From assembly GCF_028369295.1 (NCBI RefSeq), contig NZ_JAQMYP010000019.1, positions 62,001 through 126,000 on the forward strand: a stretch of DNA of 64,000 bases. The letters are read 5' to 3'. Origin of the DNA: Streptomyces sp. HD (GTDB lineage Bacteria; Actinomycetota; Actinomycetes; Streptomycetales; Streptomycetaceae). Under the pieces are notes generated by a model. That model was not told where the DNA came from and searched no databases. It was given only the letters and a program-made list of their open reading frames with translations. The position numbers and the translations under genes are program-made. The first letter of the stretch is position 1; the number at the start of each line of letters is the position of its first letter. Positions 50,900 to 58,850 of the stretch are shown piece after piece.

Positions 50900-52414
50900 T
50901 CAGGCTACGTCGGCACCTCTGTGAGGCGCAGGCCAGTTCCGTGAGACGGAGAGCACGACCGGCCGGTCGTCCCCGGCGGACAGACAGTCCCGCACCATGC
51001 CCGCCAGGACCTCGCCCGGCCCCAGTTCGAGGTAGGCGGCCACCCCGTCCCGCCGCATACTGTCGACCGCGTCCATGAAACGGACGGGCTCCCGCAGCGC
51101 CCGCACCCAGTGGTCCGGCCCGGCAGCCTCGGCACCCGTGGGCTTGCCGGTGGTGTCGGAGACGAGCGGGATGCGCGGGGCACGGAGATCCATCGTGCCT
51201 AGGACGCGGCGGTAGTCGTCCAGCAACGGGTCCAGCTGCGGGGAATGGGGCGCCATGTCCGCACGCAGCACATGCGTCCGGCGCCCCCGGGCCGCCCACT
51301 GGGCGCAGACCTCGGCCACCGCCTCCTGATCACCCGAGACGACCACGGACCGCGGCCCGTTGACCGCCGCGATCACCGTCGCGGGACCCAGGCGCAGTTC
51401 CTCGGGCGAGGCCTCCACCGCCGCCATCCGTCCCCCGGGGGGCAGGGTGCGCAGGAGCTGCGACATCGTGCCGACCGCGCGACAGGCGTCGGGCAGCGAG
51501 AACACGCCCGCGACATGCGCGGCCGCCATGTGCCCGGCCGAGTAGCCGAAGAGCACGTCCGGCACCACTCCCTGGCTCTCCAGCAGCCGGTACTGCGCCA
51601 CCTGGAGCGCGAAGATCGCCGGCCTCGCGAACACGGCGCGGTCCAGCAGTGCGCCCGTGGGCGTCCCGGCGGGGGCGAACATCACCTCGCGCAACGGCAC
51701 GTCGAGGTAGGGGTCGAGCAGAGCGCAGACCTCGTCGAGGACGTCGGCGAAGTACGGGAACGCCTCGTACAGGTCGCGGCCCATGCCGGGCTGCTGGGAT
51801 CCGGTCGCGGAGAACAGGAACGCGGTACGCCCCTGCGGCAGCGCCGCCGCAGCCGGCTCGCCCGACGCCGCTGCCGCGCCGGACGTCAGCCGTGCGACCA
51901 CCTCCTGCGCCGACCGGCACACGATGATCCGCTCCAGATCTCCCGGGCGCAGGAAGCCCTCGTCGCGCGCGTGCTCCAGGAAGGTGACCAGGGGACGGTA
52001 GAAGCCGAACGGGTCGAGCAGCAGACACGGCTTGCGGTGAATCCGCAACTGCGCCCACGACAGCACTTCCAGGAGTTCCTCGGCCGTGCCCAGGCCGCCG
52101 GGCAGTGCCACGAAGGCGTCAGCCGATTCGGCCATGCGCGCCTTGCGCTGATGCATGTCCTCGACCACCTCGAGTTCGGTGAGACCGGTATGGGTGATCT
52201 CGTACGGCAGCATGAGGTTCGGGATGACCCCCGTCACCGCGCCACCGGAGGCGAGGGCCGCGTCCGCGACCGCGCCCATCAGACCGATGTGCGCACCGCC
52301 GTAGACCAGTCGCAGGCCCGCCTCGGCCAGGGCACGGCCGAGTTCGGCGGCGATCCGCATGTGGTCGGGCCGGTTGCCGGGTGAGGATCCGCAAAAGACG
52401 GTCACCGTCGTCAC
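50900..52414 (-). CDS. Fusion of LOG cytokinin phosphoribohydrolase and polyketide-type acyltransferase
   Basis: Protein of 504 residues. The GTG at 52414 overlaps the upstream stop (GTGA). Residues 1-175 are a LOG-family phosphoribohydrolase: VFCGSSPG near 6, YGGAHIGLMG near 38, HQRKARM at 88-94 and the diagnostic PGGLGTAEE at 105-113. It releases free base from cytokinin nucleotide. After an Ala-rich linker (175-195) comes an acyltransferase: FLFSATGSQQPGMG at 199-212, nucleophile Ser292 in GYSAG (usually GHSxG) and a catalytic-type His390 in APHSPQLD. The Arg that binds malonyl carboxylate in FabD-like enzymes appears replaced by Met (TMSQ near 316), suggesting a non-carboxylated acyl donor. 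I know no described fusion of these two families. Confidence 0.85.
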   Translation of the reverse strand: MTTVTVFCGSSPGNRPDHMRIAAELGRALAEAGLRLVYGGAHIGLMGAVADAALASGGAVTGVIPNLMLPYEITHTGLTELEVVEDMHQRKARMAESADAFVALPGGLGTAEELLEVLSWAQLRIHRKPCLLLDPFGFYRPLVTFLEHARDEGFLRPGDLERIIVCRSAQEVVARLTSGAAAASGEPAAAALPQGRTAFLFSATGSQQPGMGRDLYEAFPYFADVLDEVCALLDPYLDVPLREVMFAPAGTPTGALLDRAVFARPAIFALQVAQYRLLESQGVVPDVLFGYSAGHMAAAHVAGVFSLPDACRAVGTMSQLLRTLPPGGRMAAVEASPEELRLGPATVIAAVNGPRSVVVSGDQEAVAEVCAQWAARGRRTHVLRADMAPHSPQLDPLLDDYRRVLGTMDLRAPRIPLVSDTTGKPTGAEAAGPDHWVRALREPVRFMDAVDSMRRDGVAAYLELGPGEVLAGMVRDCLSAGDDRPVVLSVSRNWPAPHRGADVA

Positions 52415-53739
52415 GGCCACAGCCCATACCCCCTGGTCAGGACCCGGTACGGGTCGTAGCGGTCCTTGGCGTGGACGAGATCCGGCCACATCGGGCCGAA
52501 GTGGGAGCGCCAGTCCTGCGGCGTCATCGGCAGCGCACCGCCCGGCAGGAGGACACCGCCGAGGGCCCGGGCCCGCTCGTACAGCGCCCGGTTGGCGTCG
52601 ACGAGCCGCCGTACGACGTCCGGGGCGCCGGGCGGTGCCGTGCGCATCAGGGAGAACAGGCACGAGGACTCGCCCTCGGGCCTGCGCAGCAGCGGGGCGC
52701 GCAGCGCGTGCCCCGTCAGGGGGCGCAGCTGGACCGTTCCGCACACGCGCAGGCCTTGCTGAGCCTCCTCGGACAGCACCGCAGGAACGAAGGAGGGCAC
52801 GGCCTCCTCCGGCAGCAGCAGCGTGAACCAGGGGTGCGGGCGGTCCCACTCACCCGTGGCGCGCAGCAGCCGCTCGTCCCGGTCCAGCCGGTGCACATAC
52901 TCGCCGTACGACAGGTCCGTGATCTCCTCGGTGTCCCGGTCGTGGCCCAGGCCGCCGATCAGCGGCTCGTCGTCGACGGGCGGTTCCCCGGCGCTCGGGC
53001 CGCCGGGGTGCGGCGCGACCGCCTCGATCATGTACCGCCAGCTTCCGCCCAGGTCCGGCCGCACCTGGCCGGCGACATGGCTGAAGCGGCTGTCGCGGGC
53101 CAGCCGCCGCTGGTCGGTGACATAGGTGTCCGGGGTGTCGTAGTAGAGGCGGTAGCGGCGCACACGGGTCGGTGCGGGCACCAGCGTCAGGGTGGCCCTG
53201 ACGATCAGGGCACACTGGCCGAGCCCGGCGAGGACCGCGTCAAAGAGGTCCGGACGCCGGTCGGGGGAGCAGGTCAGCCGTTCGCCGGTGCCGGTGACGA
53301 CCTCCACCTCCCGCACCCGGTCGGCGACCAGACCGTACCGGTGACTGGAGCCGCCGAAGCCGCCGGTGCTCAGGACACCGCCCACGCTGCCGCCGAGGTG
53401 GTCGGGCAGCACCGGAGGCGTGAGCCCCTCGGCGAGCGCGGCCCGTACGACGTCACGCCACAGCGCGCCGGCACCGGCGGTCAGGGTCCGCCCGGCCGGC
53501 TCACAGCGCACCTCGTCGAGCCCGGTCATGTCGACGACATAGCCGCCGTGCGCCTGCCCCTGCCCGTACAGGGCCTGTCCGCCGCCCCGCGCGGAGACCG
53601 GAAGCCCGCGCGGCCCGGCGAAGGAGAGGAGCCGGCTCACGGCGACGGGGGAGCGGGCCGTGATGACGTCGAGCGGGCGGGAGCCGACTATGTGCCCGAA
53701 GTCGGTGGCGGCACGCTGTATGTCCGCGGTTACTTTCAC
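52411..53739 (-). CDS. Cytokinin-dehydrogenase-like FAD-linked oxidoreductase
   Basis: Protein of 442 residues. The N-terminal PCMH-type FAD domain (about 20-200) has PVSARGGGQALYGQGQ near 52, LTAGAGALWRDVV near 90 and GGSVGGVLSTGGFGGSSHRYG near 120-140. The C-terminal half resembles the cytokinin-binding domain of CKX/FasE enzymes, ending with KDRYDPYRVLTRGYGLWP. In plant CKX the FAD is attached to His in a GHS motif; here that position appears to be Gln, so covalent FAD attachment there is unlikely. It may oxidise the prenyl side chain rather than simply degrade cytokinin. It is coupled on both sides (GTGA overlaps). Confidence 0.8.
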   Translation of the reverse strand: MKVTADIQRAATDFGHIVGSRPLDVITARSPVAVSRLLSFAGPRGLPVSARGGGQALYGQGQAHGGYVVDMTGLDEVRCEPAGRTLTAGAGALWRDVVRAALAEGLTPPVLPDHLGGSVGGVLSTGGFGGSSHRYGLVADRVREVEVVTGTGERLTCSPDRRPDLFDAVLAGLGQCALIVRATLTLVPAPTRVRRYRLYYDTPDTYVTDQRRLARDSRFSHVAGQVRPDLGGSWRYMIEAVAPHPGGPSAGEPPVDDEPLIGGLGHDRDTEEITDLSYGEYVHRLDRDERLLRATGEWDRPHPWFTLLLPEEAVPSFVPAVLSEEAQQGLRVCGTVQLRPLTGHALRAPLLRRPEGESSCLFSLMRTAPPGAPDVVRRLVDANRALYERARALGGVLLPGGALPMTPQDWRSHFGPMWPDLVHAKDRYDPYRVLTRGYGLWP

Positions 53740-54506
53740 GCTGCACGTTCCAGCATATCGACGTCGAATCCGGGGCTCCTCATGGAATCGTCGAAAATTT
53801 CGGCGAACACCCGGTGCTGCAGAAAACCGTGCTCCGCGTGCCGTTCGGCGATCAGCTCGGCAATCCGGTTGAAAATGCGCTCGGGTATGTGCTGTTCGTG
53901 GATGGTCTTCACATCCAGTCCATATTTCGCACAGCATTCGAGCACGGCCTCGAATCCGTTGACGGAGGCTGCCAGCCACCGCTGCCGGGGGTCGCGCCAG
54001 AGGGCGGCCAGTTCTTCGAGCAGGCCGGGGCCGGGCGGGTCGGGGGTGAGCATCGCGCGCGCCCTGCGGGTGAGGGCGGCCAGGTACTCGTCGCGTTCGG
54101 GAAGGGTCAGGACCTGCACCGTCAGCTGCCAGGACAGCTCCGGCCGACGGGCGCACAGCTCCCGCAGCAGGGAGATCGACCCGCCCTCGACGATCACCAG
54201 CCGATGCCTTTCGGCGAGCCGTTCCACCGTCTCCACCAGCGCATCCGTGGCATCCGTCGCCGACAGGTCGCCGTCGGCGATCGTCCGGTCGCCGAGCCAG
54301 TGCCGGCGCACGCCGGGGACGTCCGCTCCGGCGCGTGCGCTCGTGGTGGCGAGGTCGGTGAAGCACTGCAGGCGGTCGGCGACGACGATCGGGGCGCCGG
54401 TCCGCCGGGCCAGCTCGGTGGCTGTCGCGCTCTTGCCGACGCCCGTCGGCCCCGCGATCAGATGGACGAACGGACGGACCGAGGGAGGCGTTTCATCGTC
54501 GGTCAT
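53736..54506 (-). CDS. Adenylate isopentenyltransferase (Tmr/FasD-type cytokinin synthase)
   Basis: Protein of 256 residues, close in size to Agrobacterium Tmr and Rhodococcus FasD and shorter than tRNA-modifying MiaA. The P-loop GPTGVGKS is at 19-26, the DRLQCF segment at 44-49 matches the family's DR(L/V)QC, and VIVEGGSISLLREL near 105 matches the EGGSxSLL motif. It transfers a dimethylallyl group from DMAPP (or HMBDP) to N6 of AMP, the first step of cytokinin synthesis. It is the first gene of the operon, and its stop overlaps the oxidase start (GTGA). Confidence 0.9.
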   Translation of the reverse strand: MTDDETPPSVRPFVHLIAGPTGVGKSATATELARRTGAPIVVADRLQCFTDLATTSARAGADVPGVRRHWLGDRTIADGDLSATDATDALVETVERLAERHRLVIVEGGSISLLRELCARRPELSWQLTVQVLTLPERDEYLAALTRRARAMLTPDPPGPGLLEELAALWRDPRQRWLAASVNGFEAVLECCAKYGLDVKTIHEQHIPERIFNRIAELIAERHAEHGFLQHRVFAEIFDDSMRSPGFDVDMLERAA

Positions 54507-54561
54507 ACGGGCTGTTCCCTTCCGGGGTTTTCACTTGGAATTCCCACGAGACGGTTGAGGC

Positions 54562-54593
54562 TTCAAGTACATATGATCATGGGGTAGCTTGAA
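54562..54593. promoter_or_regulatory. AT-rich divergent control region with TTCAAG / CTTGAA dyad
   Basis: The 174-bp gap between the isopentenyltransferase and the divergent transketolase-C gene is much richer in A/T than its surroundings. It contains TTCAAG (54562-54567) and CTTGAA (54588-54593), a 6-bp dyad with a 20-bp centre, and the palindrome GGAATTCC at 54537-54544. A shared operator for both transcripts is likely. The regulator is not encoded nearby. Confidence 0.45.
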
Positions 54594-54680
54594 AAACCAA
54601 GGCCGTAAGAGCGGCATTCACATCGAGTTCTTACCGAATTCATGACGTGCCGCTGATGCCGTCGCCCGGAAGGATTTGCC

Positions 54681-55274
54681 ATGCACTTCGACATGCTGGA
54701 GGCTGTCGCCGCCTCCCTGCCCGCCGCGCAGCCCGGCGCCGCCGCCGAACGCGCCACCGTCCTCATCGGCTACGGCGCCGCGGACGAACTGACCAGGTTC
54801 GCCGCCGACCCGCACTGGACCGTGCACGTCCCCGGCCATCCGGCCGAGGTGCGCGCCGCCGTCCGGCGCGCCGTGGAGTGCGGCGAGCGGACGTACGTCC
54901 ATCTCTCCGGTGAGTCCAACGCCGAACCGCGTGCTCTGGGAGAGGGCTTCGAACTCGTCCGGGAGGGCCTCGGCGGCGTGGTCCTGGCGATCGGCGCCAC
55001 CCTCGACCCGGTCCTGCGCGCCACGGAAGGTCTCGACCTGGCCGTGCTCTACGCGGCCACCGTCCGGCCCTTCGACGAGGTGGCCCTGCGCACGGCCGTG
55101 CTCGCCGCCGACCACGCCGACGTCATCCTCGTCGAACCCGGCTCGTCCGGACTGTCGGCCCAGCAGGTCGCCCGTACCCTGATCCACGTACCGCACCGGG
55201 TGTTGGCGCTGGGGCGCGCGGACGGCCTGGACGAGGCGGCCCTCGCCCGGGCCGTCCGGGACTTTCTCAGGTGA
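54681..55274 (+). CDS. Stand-alone transketolase C-terminal-like domain protein
   Basis: Protein of 197 residues resembling only the C-terminal third of transketolase/DXS/pyruvate-dehydrogenase-beta proteins: ATVLIGYGAADELTRFA near 28, ALGEGFELVREGLGGVVLA near 88, LAVLYAATVRPFDEVAL near 120 and VILVEPGSSGLSAQQVA near 150. The thiamine-binding parts are missing, so it cannot be a full enzyme. The Rhodococcus fas locus also encodes a transketolase-like protein (FasC) beside FasD, FasE and FasF, which supports a link with the divergent prenyl-adenine operon. The role is unknown. Confidence 0.75.
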   Translation: MHFDMLEAVAASLPAAQPGAAAERATVLIGYGAADELTRFAADPHWTVHVPGHPAEVRAAVRRAVECGERTYVHLSGESNAEPRALGEGFELVREGLGGVVLAIGATLDPVLRATEGLDLAVLYAATVRPFDEVALRTAVLAADHADVILVEPGSSGLSAQQVARTLIHVPHRVLALGRADGLDEAALARAVRDFLR

Positions 55275-55860
55275 GCGGCGATCGCCCGCGCCGGCCCAAA
55301 GCGGCCAGCGTCGCGTCGAAGTCGGCGGGGCGCGGGCGGTTGTGCGGCAGCTTCGACAGCAGGACGGCCATGCCGCAACTGTCGGTGAGGGCCGAGAACA
55401 CCAGCCCGGCCGCGATCCCCGCGGAGAGCACCTGCCAGGCCGGGTGCAGCAGTCCGAGGGCCAGGCCGAGCAGGACGATCGCGCCCGCCGTGAAGCGCAC
55501 CTGACGCTCCATCGCCCAGACGGGGCGCCGGCCCGGCGCCGGCCGGCGCAGTTCGTGCCCGCGTGCTGCCCAGCCCTGGGTGCCGCCTGCCAGGGTCATG
55601 GCCGGTATGCCGTGCCCGGAGAGGATGCGGCAGGCTCGCTCCGAGCGGGCGCCTGAGGCGCAGACCACCAGCAACTCGCCGGGAAGCCGCCGAAGCGCGG
55701 GCAGGGCCGAGTCGAGGCGGTCCAGGGGGATGTTGAGGGCGTCGGGCAGGTGTCCGGCGGCGTACTCACCCGGGATGCGCACGTCGATGACGGTGAGGCC
55801 GGGCAGGCGGGTGCGGGCCTGGTCGGCGTCGAGGGCGCGGGGTTCAGGGGGCGGGTTCAC
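55267..55860 (-). CDS. Rhodanese with C-terminal DUF2892-type membrane hairpin
   Basis: About 197 residues from the GTG at 55860. The frame is open to 55905 without a better start. The rhodanese domain (about 10-105) has DVRIPGEYAAGHLPDALNIP and the active-site loop CASGARSER, whose Cys forms a persulfide. A C-terminal DUF2892-like part with two helices (AGAIVLLGLALGLLH and VLSAGIAAGLVFSALTD) anchors it to the membrane. It is divergent from the CstR-type repressor, with one operator between them, so it belongs to the sulfur-stress regulon. Its end overlaps the convergent transketolase-C gene by 8 nt. Confidence 0.85.
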   Translation of the reverse strand: MNPPPEPRALDADQARTRLPGLTVIDVRIPGEYAAGHLPDALNIPLDRLDSALPALRRLPGELLVVCASGARSERACRILSGHGIPAMTLAGGTQGWAARGHELRRPAPGRRPVWAMERQVRFTAGAIVLLGLALGLLHPAWQVLSAGIAAGLVFSALTDSCGMAVLLSKLPHNRPRPADFDATLAALGRRGRSPLT

Positions 55861-55895
55861 GGGAAGCGAGATCCTTTCGAGGGGGAGGAGGTAAA

Positions 55896-55911
55896 ATACC
55901 CCCAAGGGTAT
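55896..55911. promoter_or_regulatory. CsoR/CstR-type operator between rhodanese and repressor genes
   Basis: ATACCC-CCAA-GGGTAT, a perfect 6-bp dyad around a 4-bp centre, lies 15 nt before the repressor GTG and 36 nt before the rhodanese start. It shares the TACCCC/GGGGTA core with two sites upstream of the persulfide dioxygenase gene. Confidence 0.8.
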
Positions 55912-55925
55912 GCAGAGGAGTGATC

Positions 55926-56213
55926 GTGGAGCTGCAGTTCGAGGGCGATGAGCTCAAGTCGGTGCTGAACCGCCTGCGCCGGGCGCAGGGGCAGATCTCC
56001 GGAGTGATCAAGATGATCGAGGAGGGCCGCGACTGCGAGGACGTCGTCACCCAGCTCGCCGCCGCCTCCCGGGCTCTCGACCGGGCCGGCTTCGCGATCA
56101 TCGCGACCGGGCTCCAGCAGTGCCTCACCGACGCCGAGAAGGGCGCACGCGACGGTGAGACGACGGAGCAGATGAAGGCACGGCTGGAGAAGCTGTTCCT
56201 GTCACTGGCCTAG
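55926..56213 (+). CDS. cstR: CsoR-family repressor, persulfide-sensing CstR type
   Basis: Protein of 95 residues, all-helical DUF156 family. The GTG at 55926 follows AGGAG by 5 nt. It has LNRLRRAQGQISGVIKMIEE, Cys37 (GRDCEDVV) and Cys66 (LQQCLTD). The second-helix His needed for Cu(I) binding in CsoR (HxxxC) is absent: Ala/Thr/Gly occupy that segment. A dithiol sensor of hydropersulfides, CstR, is therefore more likely than a copper sensor. Neighbours encode rhodaneses, a persulfide dioxygenase and a TauE exporter, as in known cst loci. Confidence 0.85.
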   Translation: MELQFEGDELKSVLNRLRRAQGQISGVIKMIEEGRDCEDVVTQLAAASRALDRAGFAIIATGLQQCLTDAEKGARDGETTEQMKARLEKLFLSLA

Positions 56214-56231
56214 GGGCACGACCGCGGGGGG

Positions 56232-56981
56232 TCATACGACGGCGTCGGCCAGCATGAACACGGCCACCGCCAGCAGCGCGCACGCGAAGATCCGCTGCAG
56301 CGTGCCGCCGGAGACCTTCCCGGCGAGCCGCTTGCCGTCCCACGCGCCGAGCACCGCGGCCGCCGCGAACGGCGCGACGGCTCCCCAGTCGACCGGCGCC
56401 GCCGCACCCGCCCGGGCCGCCAGCGCGACCAGTGAGTTGACGGTGATGACCAGCAGGCTCGTGCCCACGGCGGCCCGCATGCGCAGCCCGACCACGTTCA
56501 CCAGCGCGGGTACGGCGAGGAAGCCGCCGCCGACCCCGAGCAGGCCGGTCACCGCGCCGAGCCCCGCCCCGGCCTGAACGACCCGGCCGGGACGCACCGG
56601 CACCTCGTCGTGCCGTACGGCGGCCGGCGGCCGCAGCATGCGCAGCGCGGCGACAGCGGCGATCACCGCGAACGCCCCCGTGAGCAGCGCGGGAGGCAGC
56701 CGTCCGGACACGGCCCCGCCGACCGCCGCGGGCACCAGGCCCGCCGCCGCGAACAGTGCCCCGGCGCGCCATCGCACCGTGCCCTCACGGGCGTGCGCGC
56801 CGAGCGCGGTCACGGAGGTGACGGTGACGACGACCAGGCTCGCGGTGGCGGCCGCGGCCGGTGTGAAGCCGAGCAGGTACATCAGCGCGGGCACGGCCAG
56901 CACACTGCCGCCACCTCCCAGTGCCCCGAGCGCGAGCCCGGTGACGGCACCGGCGAGCAGACCGAGGACCAGGGCGCTCAC
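56232..56981 (-). CDS. TauE/SafE-family sulfite or organosulfur exporter
   Basis: Protein of 249 residues with about eight hydrophobic helices. The two internally repeated family motifs LGALGGGGSVLAVPAL near 18 and TGLLGVGGGFLAVPALVN near 145 identify TauE/SafE. In sulfide-detoxifying cst loci this carrier removes sulfite or thiosulfate. GTG start. It lies downstream of the persulfide dioxygenase gene. The 117-bp gap could hold a 42-codon overlapping ORF (56978-57106) that would couple the two, but that ORF has poor support. Confidence 0.85.
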   Translation of the reverse strand: MSALVLGLLAGAVTGLALGALGGGGSVLAVPALMYLLGFTPAAAATASLVVVTVTSVTALGAHAREGTVRWRAGALFAAAGLVPAAVGGAVSGRLPPALLTGAFAVIAAVAALRMLRPPAAVRHDEVPVRPGRVVQAGAGLGAVTGLLGVGGGFLAVPALVNVVGLRMRAAVGTSLLVITVNSLVALAARAGAAAPVDWGAVAPFAAAAVLGAWDGKRLAGKVSGGTLQRIFACALLAVAVFMLADAVV

Positions 56982-57098
56982 CGGGGGTGGCCCGGGGCGT
57001 GGGACCCGGCGAGGCGGCCCGCGGGCAGGGCTCGGGTGCGACCGGGGCGAAGGGCAGGGGCGGGCGCGACCAGGGACTCCCGCGCCTTGCGGGCCACC

Positions 57099-58772
57099 TC
57101 ACACACCACCGCGCGCCTCCGACTCCGCCACCACGGGAAGTCCCGCCTCGGCCCAGGCCCGCATCCCGCCGATGACGTCCACGACATCCGCGCCGCGTGC
57201 CGTGAGCAGGGCCGCGGCCGCACGCGAGCGCTTGCCGGAGCGGCAGATCGCGACGACCGAGCGGCCCTGCGCGGCCGGCGGCAGCAGCTCACCCGACGTC
57301 AGTGCGGACAGCGGCGCGAGCACGGCGCCCGGAGCGTGCCCCGCGGCCCATTCGTCGGGCTCGCGCACATCCACGAGGACGGAATCTGCCTCCGCCAGCC
57401 GGTGGGCCTCGGCCGCGGTGACGCGCGCCATGGGGAGCCCGGCGTCCTGCGCCGCGGCGAACCCGTCGTCGACGGCGACGACGTCGCGTCCCGCCGCGTC
57501 CAGCAGTGAGGCGGCGATGGCGGCCCGCATACCGCCGGCGCAGTGCACCCACACGGTGCCGTCGGGTATCTCCGTGAGACGGTCGCGCAGCTGGTGCAGC
57601 GGTATGTGCACCGAGCCCCTGAGGTGACCGGCGTCGCGCTCGGAGTCGCGGCGCACGTCCAGGACCACCACGTGATTCTGCGCGGCCAGTTCGGCGAAGG
57701 TGCCGCGCGGGAAGGAGCGCGGCCGCTCGCCCTGGCGTGTCCAGTCGGCGGGGGAGCCGGTCGCGGCGGCGGCCGGCCGGTCGATGCCGACCCGGACCAG
57801 TTCCCGCTGGGCGTCGGCCAGTTGGGCCGGGGTCTCGGCGAGCAGGGTGACCGGCTTGCCCCACGGCAGCAGCCAGGCCAGATAGGTGGCGAGCTGCCCC
57901 TCCGCCTCGAAGTTGAACGAACCGGCGACATGCCCCTCGGCGAACGCGACCCGGTTGCGCAGATCCACCACCCACTCCCCGGCGGCGAGCCGCGCCGCGA
58001 TCTCCTCGGCGCCGGCCGGGCGCGGTGGGGTCAGGTCCACCGGCGCCGGACCCCGCGCGTTCGCCGGACCCATGTGCGCGTAGTACGCCGGGACGTCGTC
58101 CAGCCCGGCGAGCAGGTCGGCGACGAACGCGTCGACGTCCTTCACCAGGGCGTCGTTGACGGCACGCTCACGCCCGATCGTCGTCGTCGCCCCGCCCGCG
58201 GCCTGCGTGGCGGAGCAGAAGCTGCCGAAGCCGTGCGTGGGCAGGACCGCAGTCTCGTCCGGCAGCTCGGCGGCAAGCCGCTGCGCGGAGTCGTACTGCG
58301 CCCGCGCCAGCCGTCCCGTCAGCCGGGGCTCGACCAGATCGGGCCGCCCCACCGTGCCGATCAGCAGGGAACCGCCGGTGAACACGGCCACCGAGCGCCC
58401 GGTCTCCTCCAGGACGTACGAGGTGTGGTGCGGGGTGTGCCCGGGGGTGGCCAGGGCGCGCAGCACCAGGCCGTCCGTGATCTCCGTACGGTCCCCGTCG
58501 GCGACCGGCACCCGGTCGTACCCGACCTGCGCCGCGGCCGGCACCAGGTAGACGGCGCCCGTGAGCCGGGCCAGCTCCAGGCCGCCGGTCACGTAGTCGT
58601 TGTGGACGTGCGTCTCGGCGACGTGCGTGATCCGCACGCCCCGCCGCGCGGCGGCCGCGATCACCCGGTCGATGTCCCTGGGCGGATCGACCACCACGGC
58701 GCTGCGCGCGTCCCCCGCCAGATAGCTGCGGTTGCCGAGCCCCGGTACGTCGATGGTGTCGACGAAGTACAC
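57099..58772 (-). CDS. Persulfide dioxygenase (ETHE1-like) fused to three rhodanese domains
   Basis: Protein of 557 residues. The GTG at 58772 follows an AGGAG site. A longer open frame to 58838 would run through an operator and is rejected. The N-terminal metallo-beta-lactamase domain has ETHVHNDYVTGG near 57 and ATPGHTPHHTSYV near 112, as in ETHE1/CstB. Three rhodanese repeats follow. The first (about 255-345) lacks an active Cys. The second has HCAGGMRA and the third CRSGKRSR, each with a reactive Cys. It oxidises glutathione- or mycothiol-type persulfides to sulfite and moves sulfane sulfur to thiosulfate. Two matching operators lie 45-92 nt upstream. Confidence 0.88.
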   Translation of the reverse strand: MYFVDTIDVPGLGNRSYLAGDARSAVVVDPPRDIDRVIAAAARRGVRITHVAETHVHNDYVTGGLELARLTGAVYLVPAAAQVGYDRVPVADGDRTEITDGLVLRALATPGHTPHHTSYVLEETGRSVAVFTGGSLLIGTVGRPDLVEPRLTGRLARAQYDSAQRLAAELPDETAVLPTHGFGSFCSATQAAGGATTTIGRERAVNDALVKDVDAFVADLLAGLDDVPAYYAHMGPANARGPAPVDLTPPRPAGAEEIAARLAAGEWVVDLRNRVAFAEGHVAGSFNFEAEGQLATYLAWLLPWGKPVTLLAETPAQLADAQRELVRVGIDRPAAAATGSPADWTRQGERPRSFPRGTFAELAAQNHVVVLDVRRDSERDAGHLRGSVHIPLHQLRDRLTEIPDGTVWVHCAGGMRAAIAASLLDAAGRDVVAVDDGFAAAQDAGLPMARVTAAEAHRLAEADSVLVDVREPDEWAAGHAPGAVLAPLSALTSGELLPPAAQGRSVVAICRSGKRSRAAAALLTARGADVVDVIGGMRAWAEAGLPVVAESEARGGV

Positions 58773-58816
58773 GGCAGTGCTCCTCTCCTGGTCCTCTCGT
58801 GCACCCCTGGGTTTAT

Positions 58817-58830
58817 TACCCCCGGGGGTA
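58817..58830. promoter_or_regulatory. CstR-type operator 1 of the persulfide dioxygenase gene
   Basis: TACCCCCGGGGGTA, a perfect 14-bp palindrome, 45 nt before the GTG start. Confidence 0.8.
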
Positions 58831-58850
58831 TGTGGCAAAGGTAGCAGAGG

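Noticed and set aside
50900..52414. Annotation of the LOG half as a lysine decarboxylase
   Set aside because: PGGxGTxxE proteins were historically named lysine decarboxylases. There is no PLP site, and the context is cytokinin-like.
55926..56213. Copper-sensing CsoR
   Set aside because: The Cu(I) ligand His is absent, and all neighbours are persulfide/sulfite genes rather than copper exporters.
56978..57106. Possible 42-codon ORF bridging the persulfide dioxygenase and TauE genes with GTGA overlaps
   Set aside because: The junctions look coupled, but the sequence is Arg/Ala/Pro-rich with no family and could equally be a spacer. Not enough to call a gene.
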